DNA of 64,000 nucleotides from Formicarius rufipectus (GCA_013399695.1 VXAU01003504.1:473886-537885), one strand, 5' to 3'. Positions 1 through 13,800 are shown, numbered from the stretch's first letter. Numbers and translations: made by a program. Notes: generated by a model from the sequence alone, not told the origin.

Positions 1-3000
1 AGTATCTCGAATAAAAATATTTTCTTTTCTACTTCTTGGTTGTGAAGTTAACCTAAATTATGGATTTGAAGAAAATAATGTTAATTAATATTTGATTCAC
101 CCATACTTAAATATAGTCCATAATAACAGTAAATTTTTAAAAAAACAAAACCAACCAAAACAAAACACAAGCAGGCTTAATCTCATCATTACTGTTACAT
201 AAAAGCACTTAAGAGACATCTGCATTAATCAATTATCAGAAAGTGGTGCTTCAGTCCCAGGTAGTTAGCAATGGCACTCGTGTAATATTACAGGGAGCCT
301 GGTGTTTAGGCAAAACTAGAGCAGGAAAAAAAAGAAACTAAAAGGCATATTGTCCATGTGACCTACAGGACTGGGATTACTACCTCTAAGCTTATTAAGA
401 GTAAAAGCTGTCAGTCGGACCACCCCACAACCAGGCAGGAAAACTGAGATTACTCAGCAGCAAAAGGCATAAAAAGGAGACGTGTATTCTGGGAATGGAC
501 AGAGGCAGAGAGAGAACCACAGCCCTGCTCCAGCTATCTGAGCAGTAATTGGCTCACAGGAGTGACTGCCACGTTAAGGCATTATCATTATCTAGCTCAC
601 ATAACTGGAAATTCACGCTCTGTTCTTTAAATTGGCTTAACCAGCAGCATCTGCAGCACTTTAATTAATTACAGCAATTGGCGTACCTTAAAAGTAGATG
701 CAGAGATCTGAGATGATAATGCCCTGTGAGTAATAATTGTAAACTAGCATTAAACCAGACCTATCCTAAATAAAAACGAGGGTATACTGTTGGGCTTCAA
801 CTGCACAGAAAACAGGCTTCACCCTAGTAATTACTGTTGTCTGCCCAGGTTCACCAACAGATACTACAATTCTACGTGACACTTTACATTCAATTAGCTC
901 AGGAATGCAGAAACTCACAACGTGTACAACAAAAATCTGTTTGATGCTATCCGGTCAAGATTTGCTCAGGCACTTAAACTTGGGTTAAAATCCTAACAGA
1001 GACCGGTTACCATTATTTATTTTAGTACACTCCTTATAAAGAAATATAGAAGCCAGATATTGCAGTAAGCTCAGAAAGAAGTTTTATTGACAGCCATTGC
1101 TTTGCTTCAGTCAAAAAATCCACAGGCACTGTACATAAATGTGGATTTATTCTCCCTACACACTCTGATATCTGCAGCTCTAAAATACAGAAGAAATACT
1201 TACAAAAAATTTGGAGACAGAAGTTTAAAAACTCTTTTGTTCCTTTTATGTATAGCAATTTGAAATCTTGACTTAGAAGAAAATGATTTTTAAAAGCCTG
1301 ACAGTGTACACATGTACACATCCCAGACAAATCTAAAAGCTGTTCTGTAACAGACATACCATTTCCAGCCAGAACACAAAACAACACTATCAAGATTTGT
1401 TGTGACTTGCTTCTGTACAATTTCTGGTTTAAAGACAGATTTTATGTTTAATTAGCAGTACGCTGAAAAATGGGACACAAGAATCTTAATCGGGCATCTT
1501 GTATGTAATGGAAGTTTAAACGAATATTTAAATAGCTCAATGTTCCCAAGTTAATCAAATCTGATCCTCGAATTCATATGTAATTTAGGGGTCAAACTAC
1601 CTGGTAAAAAGGCCATTACCAAACCAAATTTATCAAACAAGTTTTATCTTTCACAGGTGTAGGAGAAAATGAAGCATAACTTTCTTGATACCAGTAAAGA
1701 TGTATAGCTTTAAACACATTTTTAAGCTGAAAAACCCAAACCCATAGACTCAGTGAAGGGATAACAGGTTTTAAGTTGCAAAAACTTTAACCATCCAATA
1801 AAAACAGATGCACAAAATACAGCCTTGTGCAATGCTGTCCCATGACCATTCCTGCAAGCATGCCTGTTCTCCTTGTAACTCACAGCCCTAACACGGAGGC
1901 AGAACACCAGCAAGACAGCGAGTACAAGCCTGGACAGCTGAAATACCGAGGCTGATGCAGCAGCACAAACCAGGAACAGCAATCTGATGGAGCAACTCAC
2001 CCCGCAGAGCCATGCAAAAGGCAGGCAGAGGAGGAAAACGCCTTTCCTAAAGCAGCAAAACTCCGGTGACTGTGCTTACATACTCCGTACCCAGTGTGTC
2101 TGGGCTGTGCAGGCAGAGGGGAAGTTTCACAGTATGTGTAGTTTTAAGACATGAATATCTGTGCTCAGAAATATCCTATTTATCTTGGGTGCCCAGAAAA
2201 CAACTGCACGTACAAATAAAACAGCTTACACTCAATGGAATCACGTCCATCTCCCGAGTATCCACTTACAAATACCAATCTAGAAACTGTATCTGCTACT
2301 CAAGCACCGTTCTCTGAGGAAAGACGGGCCACGGCGCAGGAAAAAAATAAAAAATAATAATTCTGATCTAAGACTGATACTTATTCCACACAGTCCCTCG
2401 TTGCTGATGGAGAGGGATCACAAGCGCACAATGCAAGTTATTCGTTGACTAAATATCATCCCGAAATGCTGGGATATAAAGGTTGGGGGGATTAACACAA
2501 AAGGTCCCACTCCAAGACAAATGTCTCCTTCATAGTTCAGTTCACAGCCATCACCACTGCTCAGTCAGGCCTGCGATCCCAGAACGCCGGGCATATACCT
2601 GCTAACCAAACACAGCGAGCGCTTGGAAACATCTCTTGTTGATACTGGCATATTTTGAGAGGAGATTTTAATTACCACCGCGCTGAAAGAGACTTTTTAA
2701 ACACGGGAAGATCCCAAATAGTTTCCGCTTCAAATCTCAGCACTTTCTGAAACAACTTCTAAAGAGGAATTACAAATTTGCCAGGCTGGCACAGTTCACA
2801 CTCCACTTCCTCCCGTCTCCTCCTTCAGTCTCTCACCTCTTCCAAGCAAAAAAACACGAGACATGCAACAACTCCCCACTCTGTTTCTAAGCTTTTTGCA
2901 AAAGCCTAACACAATTTAACTGCACATTTGTAGAGAGGTCACTTTTCAAAATAAATGCTGAGCAATGGATTAATTAGGAAGCACTAAAACAGGTTGGGGT

Positions 3001-4830
3001 TTGCTGTATCAATAAAATCACTTTGTGATTTTCAAACAAACCATAAATACCAGGGGGAAAAAACTTCAGCTCATATTTCTAAATATATATTTGGATTTAA
3101 ACATTCTTCTCTAATAATTATGCTCTTTCACACAGCCTTACATTTCAGAAATTATCTGGACTGTGCTTATCTTCTTTTACTTTCAGTAAAAGACCAGAGT
3201 ATGAAAAACTAAGATTTCTGAAGGAGAAAGGGCTGAATTTTAGTGCTGAATATTTTATCCTTACTGGATGGTAATTTTTCTACTCCCTCTACTGGCATAC
3301 TTTAAAAGCAAGGAAGGAAAAACCTGAAGGGCATTCTAGCTTGTAAAACATAATGAGAAAGTATTTTTTGTAACCTCAAAATAATTGTTTGCACAACTTG
3401 GCAAAACATTAATCCCAAATCCTGGGGATTTTTGAGCCACCAACAAACTTTGGGCAGATTTCTTCATTGTAAAAATTAACTGAGCACCTCAAAATAAACA
3501 TCCTGGCCACTTGGTGTTAGAATTACTATCAAGTAGTCCCATCACCTGTCACTGCTCTGATCAAAACAGGTCACTCCCTCAAACATACTATTTGGCCAGG
3601 AAAAGCCCCAAAGAGCTATCTACGGAATAGAAATCCACATGATTACCACAAGTCTATAGAAATAAGCAAAAACATCCTGAGCTTAATGAGCTGCTACTTA
3701 AATGTTAGACAGTGCTCTGTGAACCATTTTATATTAAAATTGCATAGTTCTAAACATCACACATAGAAGAAGTATTGTTTGACACAGTGCCATTTTGATG
3801 ATAAATTGCAATCTACAGCTCAAATAATTCTAGCCAGGGATTAACATTTCAGAGGCTGAGCCAGAGATTATGTGTGTGGATCTTGAATTTCATCATCTCC
3901 CTTCGGCACAATACCTCATTCTTCCCTTTTTCATCTATTCTCTCATGAAGGGTCAGGAAAGCTTAGCCTTGCTGTTTCATTCATTTCATCTCTACATTAA
4001 CCAGATACCTTGCAGTCTTCAGTTCTTACGTGTTATTCCATTACAAACACTACAGCTACACTGCACTGTGCTCCGGCTAATGAGGCATGTACCAAATCAA
4101 AGGCTGCCATCAAGTGGTTGTAGCGCACCGCCAGCACTATGCAAAGCCGGGGCTCTGCCCGGGGTTTCACCAGGACATGCTGGACAGGCTGGATTGAACT
4201 CTGCTGCAATTTAAAGCTTTGGGGGAAAAATTCAGGTGCTATGAGATGGTGGTTCCCACGCTATTTCATTTCGTTATTTTTAAGGTCCAGCCCAACCTGG
4301 CTGGCAGCACCACGCAGAAGACATTCCTGTTTCTCACCATTCTGGGCCAGCAGGCTCCAGAATTGTCTCTGCCATCGTGTACTCGGCTGCTCATCATTGT
4401 GCAGCAGAGGACAAGTGGAGAACAGCCTTCAAAACCACTCAAAAACCTCCCAAGCCAGCAGTGGGAGAACAAGAGTGCCATAGGGTGGGGGTGTCCCAGA
4501 AGGTGGGGAGAATAAATACAACTTCTTGTGCCACTGTACCCAGTTTGAAATCAAACTGAGTTAATACTTGTTAGTCTACACCCTACACTTGAAGGCAATG
4601 TGAGAGCTCTTCCCTGCAGTGACAGTGATGAGTATCTTCAGCATTACTCAGCAATTTGAAGCAGGAATGACTCCATAGCTTGTTGTTCAGCACAAGTATT
4701 CAGTGTGACCCACAAAACTGGCCTTCCCACATGGATGGGGTATGGCCATACACAGCCCATTACTCCACCTCATCTTTGCCCAGCAGGTAACAACCAGCCA
4801 AACCAAACCAAAGCAAAGCACACTTTCAAG

Positions 4831-5342
4831 GAATCACACAGGTTCACAGAATGGGTAAGGTTGGAAGGGACCACAGTGGGGTCATCTGGTGTACCCTTCA
4901 CACTCAAGCAGAGTCCCCTAGAGCGCATTACTCAGGACTGTGTCTAGATGGCTTTTGAATATCTCCATTGAGAGAGACTGCACAACCTCTCTGGACAACC
5001 TTTTTAGTGCTCAGTTACTGTCACAGTAAAGTTTTTCTTCCTTATACTCAGATAGGACTTCCCTTGTTCCAGTTTGTGCCTGTTGCCTCCATCCTCTTGA
5101 TGCCCTCTTTCAGGTACTGATCTGCATTGGTAAGAACCCCTCACAGGCTGAACAGGCCCAGTTCCATCAGCTTTTCCTCATAACTGTGGTGCTTCAGTCT
5201 CCTCATCATCTCCACAGCCCTCCACTGGATTTTCTCCAGGACCTCCATGTCCCTCCTGTACAGAGGAACCCAGAACTGGACACACCACTCCAGGTGAGGC
5301 CTCTCCAGGGCTGCACAGAGGGGCAGAATTACTTCCTTCAAC
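4831..5342 (-). mobile_element. CR1 LINE, 5'-truncated 3' end
   Basis: Read on the minus strand, 5341-5141 encodes a fragment of the CR1 reverse transcriptase C-terminus with recognisable pieces EVILPLCAALERPHLEW and YEEKLMELGLFSL, then a stop. In active CR1 copies the frame goes on after GLFSL with EKRRL, so this copy is dead. Below 5141 comes the CR1 3' untranslated pattern: the 'ggttgtccagagaggttgtg' region, 'ggagatattcaaaagcc', and 'cccttccaaccttaccc' with an ATTCTGTG-like end at 4831-4855. The 5' side stops abruptly near 5342, as expected from incomplete reverse transcription. Only the last roughly 0.5 kb of a several-kb element remains. Divergence suggests an old insertion. It lies antisense to the plus strand, in the same orientation as EHBP1. 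Confidence 0.93.
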
Positions 5343-6045
5343 CTCCTTCTTCTCCCTTCCTCCCTCTCACTTTCCAGTGCACTGAGACAGGTTTTTTCCC
5401 AATGAAAAAGAATGGTGTTAATCTAATAACTGTGGCAATTTTGCTACTATAGGAAGAAAGTTTTGCACATGCTATGGGACACAGAGAAGTTCTTCATGGT
5501 AGGGATGAGACTGAAGATTATCCAGTTGTGTCTCATCAGATAATGGCCATTCACAGAGTGACTTCCAGAAACTCAGCTGTCACTTAAAATTTAACACCTT
5601 GCACTTGGCAAAGAAAATGTGATTTTAATGTAATTGATGAAGACAGACACAATTCCCTTCATTTCTGAAAGGATTTGGTTCCGAAGTATAAAAAGCTGAA
5701 CAGCCATGACCAAACCAGCACAGCCACAGACTTTTTAAGGACATAACTTCAACCCTGTTTTTTCCTCTGGTAGTGACAACGAAATGTCCATGCTCAAGGA
5801 ATGAGGTCCTAATTCTTCTGAGACACTGAGATTATTCTATACCACTGTTCTTATCTCAACCTGTGACCTTTTGTGAATTTTTTTCACCCATTCTCCTCTC
5901 CATCCTGCCACAGGGGGAGAGGGGAGCAAATCAGCACATGGTTTGAGGAGTCTCAGTGGGAGCACTAAATTAGGGAATACCATTCCTAAACCACGACAGC
6001 CCTTCACAGAAAAGCTGTACACAAATTTCCAAAGACTGAACTAGA

Positions 6046-6228
6046 GGGGGGGGGGGGGGAAATAAATTTACCAAGAACAAAACTGAGCCTAAGGNNNNNN
6101 NNNNNNNNNNNNNNNNNNNNNNNNNNNNNNNNNNNNNNNNNNNNNNNNNNNNGAGAGACAAAAAGGAGGGAAGAGGGAGGGGGGGGGGGGGCGAAATAAA
6201 CTTACCAAGAACCAAACTGATGCTCAGG
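6046..6228. repeat. Duplicated G-run module interrupted by an assembly gap
   Basis: A run of 14 G (6046-6059) followed by aaataaatttaccaagaa is repeated as a run of 13 G (6179-6191) followed by c and gaaataaacttaccaagaa. Both are followed by a similar accaaactga-type stretch. The two copies lie about 132 bases apart as written, with the gap (6095-6152) between them. Their true distance and copy number are therefore unknown. The unit could be a tandem minisatellite that sequencing could not cross. G-runs of this length can also form quadruplexes, which may explain the gap. Confidence 0.75.
6095..6152. other. Assembly gap of 58 N
   Basis: All 58 positions are N. The gap lies between two G-run modules that resemble each other. 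The open frame that appears to run through it on the minus strand is meaningless. Confidence 0.99.
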
Positions 6229-7060
6229 TGCTTCCCAAAGTATTGCACAATAAGAGCAAGAGAAATTAAGAAGACAGAAAGAGCTTGGTTTCATGAAGCA
6301 CCAGAGAGCTGCTTCATCCAAAGGGGAGACTGATGAGAAGGATGCATGTGGTGATGAACAGGCTGCATTGAAGACTGAACTTTGACCAAGCCCAGGTGAA
6401 ACATTCAAACTACTCCACAGATTTTGAATATTCTTTGGGATAATATCCTTCCTCAACAGTGTCTATTTAAAAACTCAAATCTTTCCCAATAAACTAGTTG
6501 CTTTGGTTATACTATGCCATTAAAGTTACATAACATGGATTAAAACTAATTATGAGGAACATTTATACAGATGATTCACGGAACAACAAGTACATAAACT
6601 TTATACTAATTCTTTGCTGATGGATCTTCAGGGTTATTTTTCAAACATTCCATTTTGTCCCTTCCTTGACAAATACACAGATAAAATCCTCCCAAACTCA
6701 TCCCATTCCTTCCTGTGGCTGCTCCTGGAAGCAAGCACCCGATGCCTCTGTCACTGAGACTTTGGGCACAAAGCCCACCCCTTTGGTGGGGAAAGGTGGA
6801 AAGGTATAAGGTTTTGTCAGAGAGGTTTTGATGGTAGTTGATTTGTGTGTTCCTTTTGAACATTTTAATGAATTTATTCAGCACTCAAATGTGGAAAGGA
6901 CTACCAAATCTCACACTCCAAATAACTCCTCACTCTTCACTGGTGAAAAAAAAAAAATCAAATGTAAGTAATTTCCATTTCAGGGATCTACTTTACAGAT
7001 AAAATTAAGAGAGACAATTCTTCACGTAATTTTCAACACCACTTTTGATTTGTAAATATT

Positions 7061-7074
7061 GTGTGTGTGTGTGT
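7061..7074. repeat. (GT)7 microsatellite
   Basis: Seven perfect GT units follow tgtaaatatt. It is a short dinucleotide repeat in intronic sequence. Confidence 0.9.
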
Positions 7075-7587
7075 TGACTTTTTTTGTGCTGTGCCTTTCT
7101 GTGACAGGGAATGGCTTCATGGAACTGTTTTGCTTTAGGGAGCAAAACTTTAGAGAATTTCTTTAATCTTATCCCTTGCTGAGCAAAATACTCTTATAGT
7201 ATAAATCATCAAACCTATATACAAAAACTGAGCCTTTAAATGAAACCTCTGAAAACTAGTAAGTGTATTTACTTTAAAGTCCTCACAGTCAGGCATGGCA
7301 GTTTTGTATCTCAGGCAATGCCGCACATGGTATTAAAACAAGCTTAGAGAACCTGGCATCCATTTTGCCCAGCCTGCCGTTCTGCCACACTGCCAGGAAG
7401 GACAGGTCAGTTTGTTCTCAGCTCTGGTCTACAGAAAACACACCAGAAGCAGAAATGTTGCTATTTAACAGTGCAATGCAACACACAACTGTGTCACTTT
7501 CAGGCTTTAAATGAATTATTCTTGGTGTGTATATATATACTGATTTTCAGGCCCCTGGAAAATGTAAGAAACATTGCTGAAGCACAG

Positions 7588-7959
7588 TGTTGTGGTACTC
7601 CCCTGTTCAGTGTTCCCACTGAGACTCTCCAAACCACAAGCCGCTCACTCGCTCACCCTCTCTCCTCCTCTGGAGAGGAGAATTGGAGGCAGAAAAGGTA
7701 AATATCATGGTTGAAAATAAGAACATTTTACTGGAGACAGCAATGAGATAAGAAAACAGACAGCAACACAACAAAACTAATAAGAGAGGGCACAAAAAAT
7801 GAACTATTCACATGTAAACCCCCTGGCAACAGATGCCAACTGGAAAAGAGCCCTTCCCCTGTCCCTGGAAAATGATGTGAGGTGGTACAGAACAACCTCT
7901 GGGTCCTGGCCATGATCCCTCCTGCAAAAATTAACCCCATCCTGGTGGGAACCAGGACA
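7588..7959 (-). mobile_element. Solo LTR of an avian endogenous retrovirus
   Basis: Read on the minus strand, the element starts TGTCCTGGTTCCC and ends ACCACAACA, giving the TG...CA ends of an LTR. Near its start is a 'gttaatttttgcagg' stretch, and near its end a 'gagcgagtgagcggcttgtgg' stretch. Both are familiar from a common LTR family in bird genomes. The flanks are cacag before 7588 and tacag after 7959, a 5-bp target-site duplication with one mismatch (or ACAG, 4 bp). No internal retroviral genes and no second LTR lie nearby, so it is a solo LTR left by recombination. At 372 bases it is shorter than the usual member as I remember it, probably through internal loss. It carries no intact viral protein. 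Confidence 0.8.
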
Positions 7960-10900
7960 TACAGCCCACTGTGCTCAGAACAACAAACTGAATGGGTCCC
8001 AAATTGAGCAGAAATTCAGTTTAATCTTACATTTATGCTAGTACATGGAAACAGAGAAAACACCGAGCAGTTATGAAATGTCTTTATGACACTACTTGAC
8101 ACCATTTTGTTCGGGCAATCTTTCCAGCCAAGGCTCAGGTTGCCACCACACTTAAGCCAAACCAGAAAAAGTTCATTTCTCCTGCCTGTCAGGATCCAAG
8201 AAGCAGTTTGGCCCAGATATATATAATGTGAAACACTAAGAATAGAGAAATACTTCACATGAAAAAAACACAGTATAACGGTGAAGCATCAATTCAGAAT
8301 AAGGAATATGCTGGGAGGGAAATGAATGAAATGGCATCAATTAAGTTATGGAGGTCAATTAATTTCTATTATATTAGACTCTATTAAGACAGCTAACAAG
8401 CAAAGATAAGAGACTGAAGGCAATAACACTCAGTACTATTACACTGCCAGATGGTTTTCCTTAATAGCAAGGCTTTTTCAGGAGGCCAGAACTCTTATTT
8501 TCCTGTCAGCTGGCTACAGTTCTGCTGGTGGCCACTATTTTTAAATAATATGCTCTCAGTTAAATTACAACTGCTTGCATGTACAATCCTATCCAGTTAC
8601 TTAATGCAGAGCTACATTTTACACAATAATGGATATTTTAATTCATTTTTTGACATATATTTCCATACCTGGAGCACAGGCAATTGCAAGGTATTATCTC
8701 AAATCAACCCAAATAGCCAATCTGACTCCCAGATTATCTGCCTTCGAAGGTGACTTATGTCAAAAATATTTTTTATTAAATGCATTGCCATTTTTTCCAT
8801 TTTCTACACTGAATATTTTGTACTACATGGCTGCAGCATATGCTGTTTTAACACCATACAGCTACCAGGTCAAAAATGAGATTTATCCATCATAATGCTG
8901 CCCCAGACAGCAGTATTTTACATAATGATATTCTGAACCACATCGAGAGCAAACGCATAACTGTGACTGTATGGAGAAGTAAAAACACACTCAGACACCA
9001 AAAAACCAGGAAAAATGTGGCAGGCTGAACAAGCTTAAAAGCAAATACTTTTCCATTAAAAGGCAACTTGCCTGGCTCAGCTTATGCCTGGAGTATGATT
9101 AGAACCCCACTGTAAAACAATTACCAAGACATTCTTCTGTATTTGATGTCTGAAAGAGAAACGACCTCACGCAGGCTCTGCCTCTTGCATGCACTGGCAA
9201 GTGTATTTTACTGCTGATTTTCTATGAATAAACATATGCTAAGAGTAGCTGAAACACACTGCTGGTTTTAAACATGCCTAATGTAGTATTAGAGGTTTGT
9301 TTCCAAAGCTGTCTGCCTTGTTTATCAGCTTCTTCCCTCCAGCTGGCAAAGAACACCATTGATAGCAACTCCAATCAGTTGTCTTGCACAGTACCCTCAG
9401 CATTAGGTGAAATGTTCTTCTAGCAGGAAATAACCTCCCATCAAAAACCTAAACAAAATGATTCTAAGCAATTTAGAAAACAGTTGTACTTTACCACTGT
9501 GAATCAATAATAACCATATAAATTCATCACAAACGTTGCAGTGCCTCACACCCAGGCTGCACTGCCCAGCACATTTCTGTCTCCAGCTGCCACTTGCAAG
9601 ACCCTCCCGTGTAACTGTGGCATAAATATCAGAAAATGAGACGTCTCCTTTACCAGAAAGTTTTAAGCTGAAATGCTATAGTATAGTTTTCAAAACTGCC
9701 ATATCATCTGCCAAATTATACTTTGATGTAGATCCACTTAGTGAAGCTATTAGCAAAACATCAGAAACAACACTATCTAAAGGACAGTTTGGGCACTGCA
9801 TTTCATTTAGGAGATGAAGATCAAATAACAAAAGAAAATGTTCATAACTATTTTTGAAAGAACACAGTAGAGAAGAGTTGGATAGACTCACATTTGATAC
9901 CTATTCAAGATAAAAAAATGTATTAAAAGTGTAAAAAGTTAATTAGATATTAGAAGTTATTTCAACCATTTTTCTACAATTACCATTTAAGGAAGACTTT
10001 TGCCATCTCTCAGCTTTGCTTTAATAGATTGTTACATATTAATGACAAAAAGGATAAACAGTGGCCCTCATTTCAGGAGATCTAGGCCTGGTCTTGTTTT
10101 GGTCAGAAGGACAATGACATTGCAGCATGGCCTGAGCAAGCACCACTGGAAGCAGCCACCAGGCTTGGCTTGGGGACACGGAGGTGGCTGTGGGTGAAGA
10201 CATCAATTAATTGACAGAGATGTTCAGAAAAGCTTGTGCAGGGCTTGCCCTCACAATGCCCACCTGCAACCAGGGCTGCTGATGCCTCCCCTCTGTGCTG
10301 GGCCACATAGAGGGGAAAACATCCACAGCGGTGCCTCGCTCGTGCTGCACTTGCTCTAAATACAGGTGGAGGTTTACTTGTCCTACAGCACTTGGTGCAA
10401 AATTTCTCCAGCAGAACACTTGTGCAATCCACTTCCACTGTCTTCTGCACTGTACAGGGAGGGTGCAGAATCCAAGGGGCTTTTTAAGTAAAGGGACATC
10501 CATAGGGTCAATGTGGACAGGGAGGAGAGTCACTCGCTCTCAGACACCCTAAAACAGAGCAGTGTGCTCTGTACACAAGCCTCTCTCCTGTTCCCTTCCA
10601 GAGTCAGCACCCTGCCCCTGGAACATGCTCCACTTTTAGTTAAAACTGCCCAGAAATGTCATCACGGTGCACAGGAGGAACAACAAGGTATTAATGGAAA
10701 GGCACAGGATCAGGCTCTGAGGAAGATTTCCTAGCCTGGCTCCTTTACAGCCAGAGCAGCCAATCAAGACGACAATTTCTGCAAGTTTTGCTCCAAAAAC
10801 CTAATCTCGGAGATTTCTCAACTAGAACAAAGTGCTAAATATTTAATGAAAGCAAAAACTAAAAGTAAAACAAGTTTCCTGAGTCTCTGTTACATTTAAA

Positions 10901-12927
10901 GCAGAGCAAGAGGGAGACAGCTGACAAAGCAGCATTTAATTCCGAGCTCTATCTACACCAGAATACTCTGCCTAATTTACACAGGCAGCCACAGTTCACA
11001 TAATCACACACAGCAGAATATGACAGGGGAATTAAAGGACCAGGAAAGCATGTCTGAACTATGAGCTATTCTAAATATATTAAATGCAGACATTTAATTC
11101 AGAAAAAGACTAACCAGGTCGATTCTTATTTTAGGCAAAAACTTCTTTAGAGCAAAAAATACAAAATGAATGGAGAGGATTTTTATTATTTTTTCTTGAG
11201 CAAAGGAAATAGACAATTTAAACTTAAGCTCCCACATGCTACAAAGATGCACTAGAAGAGATACTCACGATTTTGTAATACATTGGGGTATGGAAACTGA
11301 TCAGCAAATAAGGAACCATCCCATTCCATGTGTCAGTCTTTTTCCCCAGGTCCTTTCAGCAAACAGCACCAGCAGTACTTGGGATTTCAATTCCTTCCCA
11401 GCAGTTCTTTCCAGAAACAGGTGGGAAGATTTGACTTGGGCTTTCATTCAGATGTAAAGTGAAAATTGCTTTCGCTGAGTTAGTGTTGCAGTGGTGCTGT
11501 GGTAAAAGCCATTTAACCATCCAGTAAAAAAGGTGTGATTTTCTCAAAATTTTGGGCTAATTACTGTTCCCCTTCAAAAGAGCCATTTCTCAAAAAGCTT
11601 CATCTGGAAAACAACATATCCAGAGCTGTATCCGATGAAAACTTAAATTCTTGCTAACACCTCATTTTATTGTATCAAATTTAAAATTAGTCTCCTTTAA
11701 GACTAGAAACATTCGTTTCTATATCCCATGCACCTGCCCTCTCTTGTCCGCTACTTTCACCCTATTTATCACCTTTTTTTGTGTTGTCACTCCTATAAAT
11801 AATAGATGGGCATTTTAAGAGAGAGAAAAAATCTCTGCAAACCTGTGAGTGACAAAACATGCTTCAGGGCATTAAAAATGAAAAATCATCATAAGCAACC
11901 ACGATATTGAATTTCAGGAGCAATGGGGGAAATGGTGGGCTGGGGGGTTGACAACCACAAGAACAACAAACACACTTGTACCAATAAAATGAAGCTGGAT
12001 TATGTCAAACGCTCTGTAATGTTTTCTAATGTTTATCTCATTTGGAGGCTTTACTGATATTTGAGTGGAGGCGAGTTCAGAACTCTTTTTGGGTTGGGGC
12101 TACTGAAGTTACACAGGAGCAACACACAGAAGGAAAAGTCAGATCTCATTTTTTCAGCTTAAACTTGTGAGTCTTTGTAACCCTTTGCTGTAGGCTAAAA
12201 TGAACAGCAAACTCTAAACTGCTTTTTTCTCACATTTCAGCAGTTCCATTGGACTTATTCTGCTGGGCAAACTGCTCAGAATAACCTTTATTGGTTAAGA
12301 TACAAAAAAAATGACTGGAAGCATAGCTGCATCTCACAGAAGGATGGATATCTGACATAATTCACTGCCAAGCTTGAAATGTCAGCATGGCTTTTTTCAC
12401 CATGCATTACATTAATATTAAAAAAAGCACCATTAGGAAACAGTGGTCTAAAATGGAATCAAAACATTTTGGATAACTCTCTAGAAAGGACAGGTGCAGA
12501 AGCGAGTTCAGTTTCCAAGATCCCACCACAAGAACAGCCCGGGAATCCTGCCTGGAATGCAGGCAGAACTGGGCACTGCTAGACCCTGAAACCAAGGGAC
12601 AGCAGGAGCAGAGCAGGACACTAAGCACTCCCTCACATCGGTGAGGCCGTGGAAAGAGAATGCTGATGATCTGCTAATGCACTTATGGGAAAGGAAATCC
12701 CATATGTAACCACTATCACATCAGTGGGGTGGAGGAGGGAGCCTTCAGCCACACGAAAGCAGCATCTGTTGTCCACAGCCATCATTGCTAAGACAAGCAG
12801 CAGCAGTCTGGAACTGTACCAACAGAGATTTGGGCTGGAACCATTCCCAAAAAGCAGGACAACGGAGGACTGGAACTGGCTGGCTGGCAACCCTGCGCAG
12901 AGCCCACCTGTCAGAGGTTTCTGTGGC

Positions 12928-13800
12928 TGAATTTTAGTATCAGGGAGGGCTACCAAGGTGGTTTCTGTTAGAAGCTGCTTAGAAGTTTCCCCTGTCCCGT
13001 GGAGCCAATGACAGACAGGTCCAGGAGGGACTTCCTGCTGATGGCCAAAGTCGAGCCAATCAGGAATCACAGTCACAGCTCTGTGATAACATATTTAAGA
13101 ATTTAGGAGTGTGGAACAGCTGGAAATTCCAGCCATGGGATAACAACGCAGAGATCAAAGTCGGAGCAGGAGTAGGAGAAGGAGAGACCCCACAGCAGCA
13201 GGGGGGGAAGGACTCAAAGCTATGACCCTCCTGCAGCCCATAGAGGAGCAGGTGGATGCATGAAGGAGGCTGTTACCCCATGGGTGGCCCAGGATGGAGC
13301 AAGGTCCTGGAAGAGACTCCTGGAAAAGGAGACCCACGCCGGAGCAGGTTTTTCCCCCCAACAGAAGTGTTGCCCAGGGGGTGGACTCACGTTGGAGAGT
13401 CTATCGAGGACTGTCTCCTGTGGAGGGACCCCATGGGAGCAGGAGGAGGACTCAGAGCTGTGGCCCCCCTGCAGCCCGTGGGGAGGATCATGGTGGAGCA
13501 GCTGTCCCTCTGCAGCCCATGGAGGACCATCAGGGTGCACAGACCCCCACTGCACCCCATGGGTGATCCCTAGAACAGCACATTGAGAAGAACTGCTGTC
13601 TGAGAGGGACTGGTTTATTTATATTTCTTAATCTTTAGTTCTTATCGTGTTAGTACTAAATTTAAGTATTTTAGCCACTGTGAGTTTGTTTTGCTAAGCT
13701 GTTTTGCCTTTTCTCCTTTTCCTTTCCCTCTGGGAAAGGGGGGAGGCCTGGAGGTTTGGGTGGACATTGGATCAGAACTGCCACATCATCTTAAAAAACT
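12928..13800 (+). mobile_element. ERVL-type LTR, GC-rich with internal repeated units (right end uncertain)
   Basis: The segment follows the order of a bird ERVL-type LTR that I recognise: a 'gctgcttagaagtttcccc' stretch near 12975, then 'ggccaaag...gagccaatcag' near 13040, then 'gataacatatttaaga'. After this come several repeated modules built on ctgcagccc(a/g)tgg with ggagcaggtt and ggaggactgtctcc. The repeated motif is seen at 13231, 13469 and 13510. A T-rich part follows from about 13611. The left end is placed at TGAATTTT (12928). I could not find a clear CA end or target-site duplication, so the right end may lie anywhere from about 13690 to 13920. No retroviral gene is attached. The open frames of up to 111 codons here on both strands come from the GC-rich repeats. 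Confidence 0.7.
13087..13100 (+). promoter_or_regulatory. TATA-like box of the LTR
   Basis: The stretch ataacatatttaag lies about 160 bases inside the plus-strand LTR, where members of this LTR family carry the same motif. It may be the remnant core promoter. Whether it works in this copy cannot be told. Confidence 0.4.

Noticed and set aside
5970..6248. Minus-strand frame crossing the run of N.
   Set aside because: Twenty of its codons are unknown and the rest is the G-run repeat.
13155..13586. Set of 68-111 codon open frames on both strands.
   Set aside because: They fall in the GC-rich repeated part of the LTR, overlap each other in several frames and match no retroviral protein.
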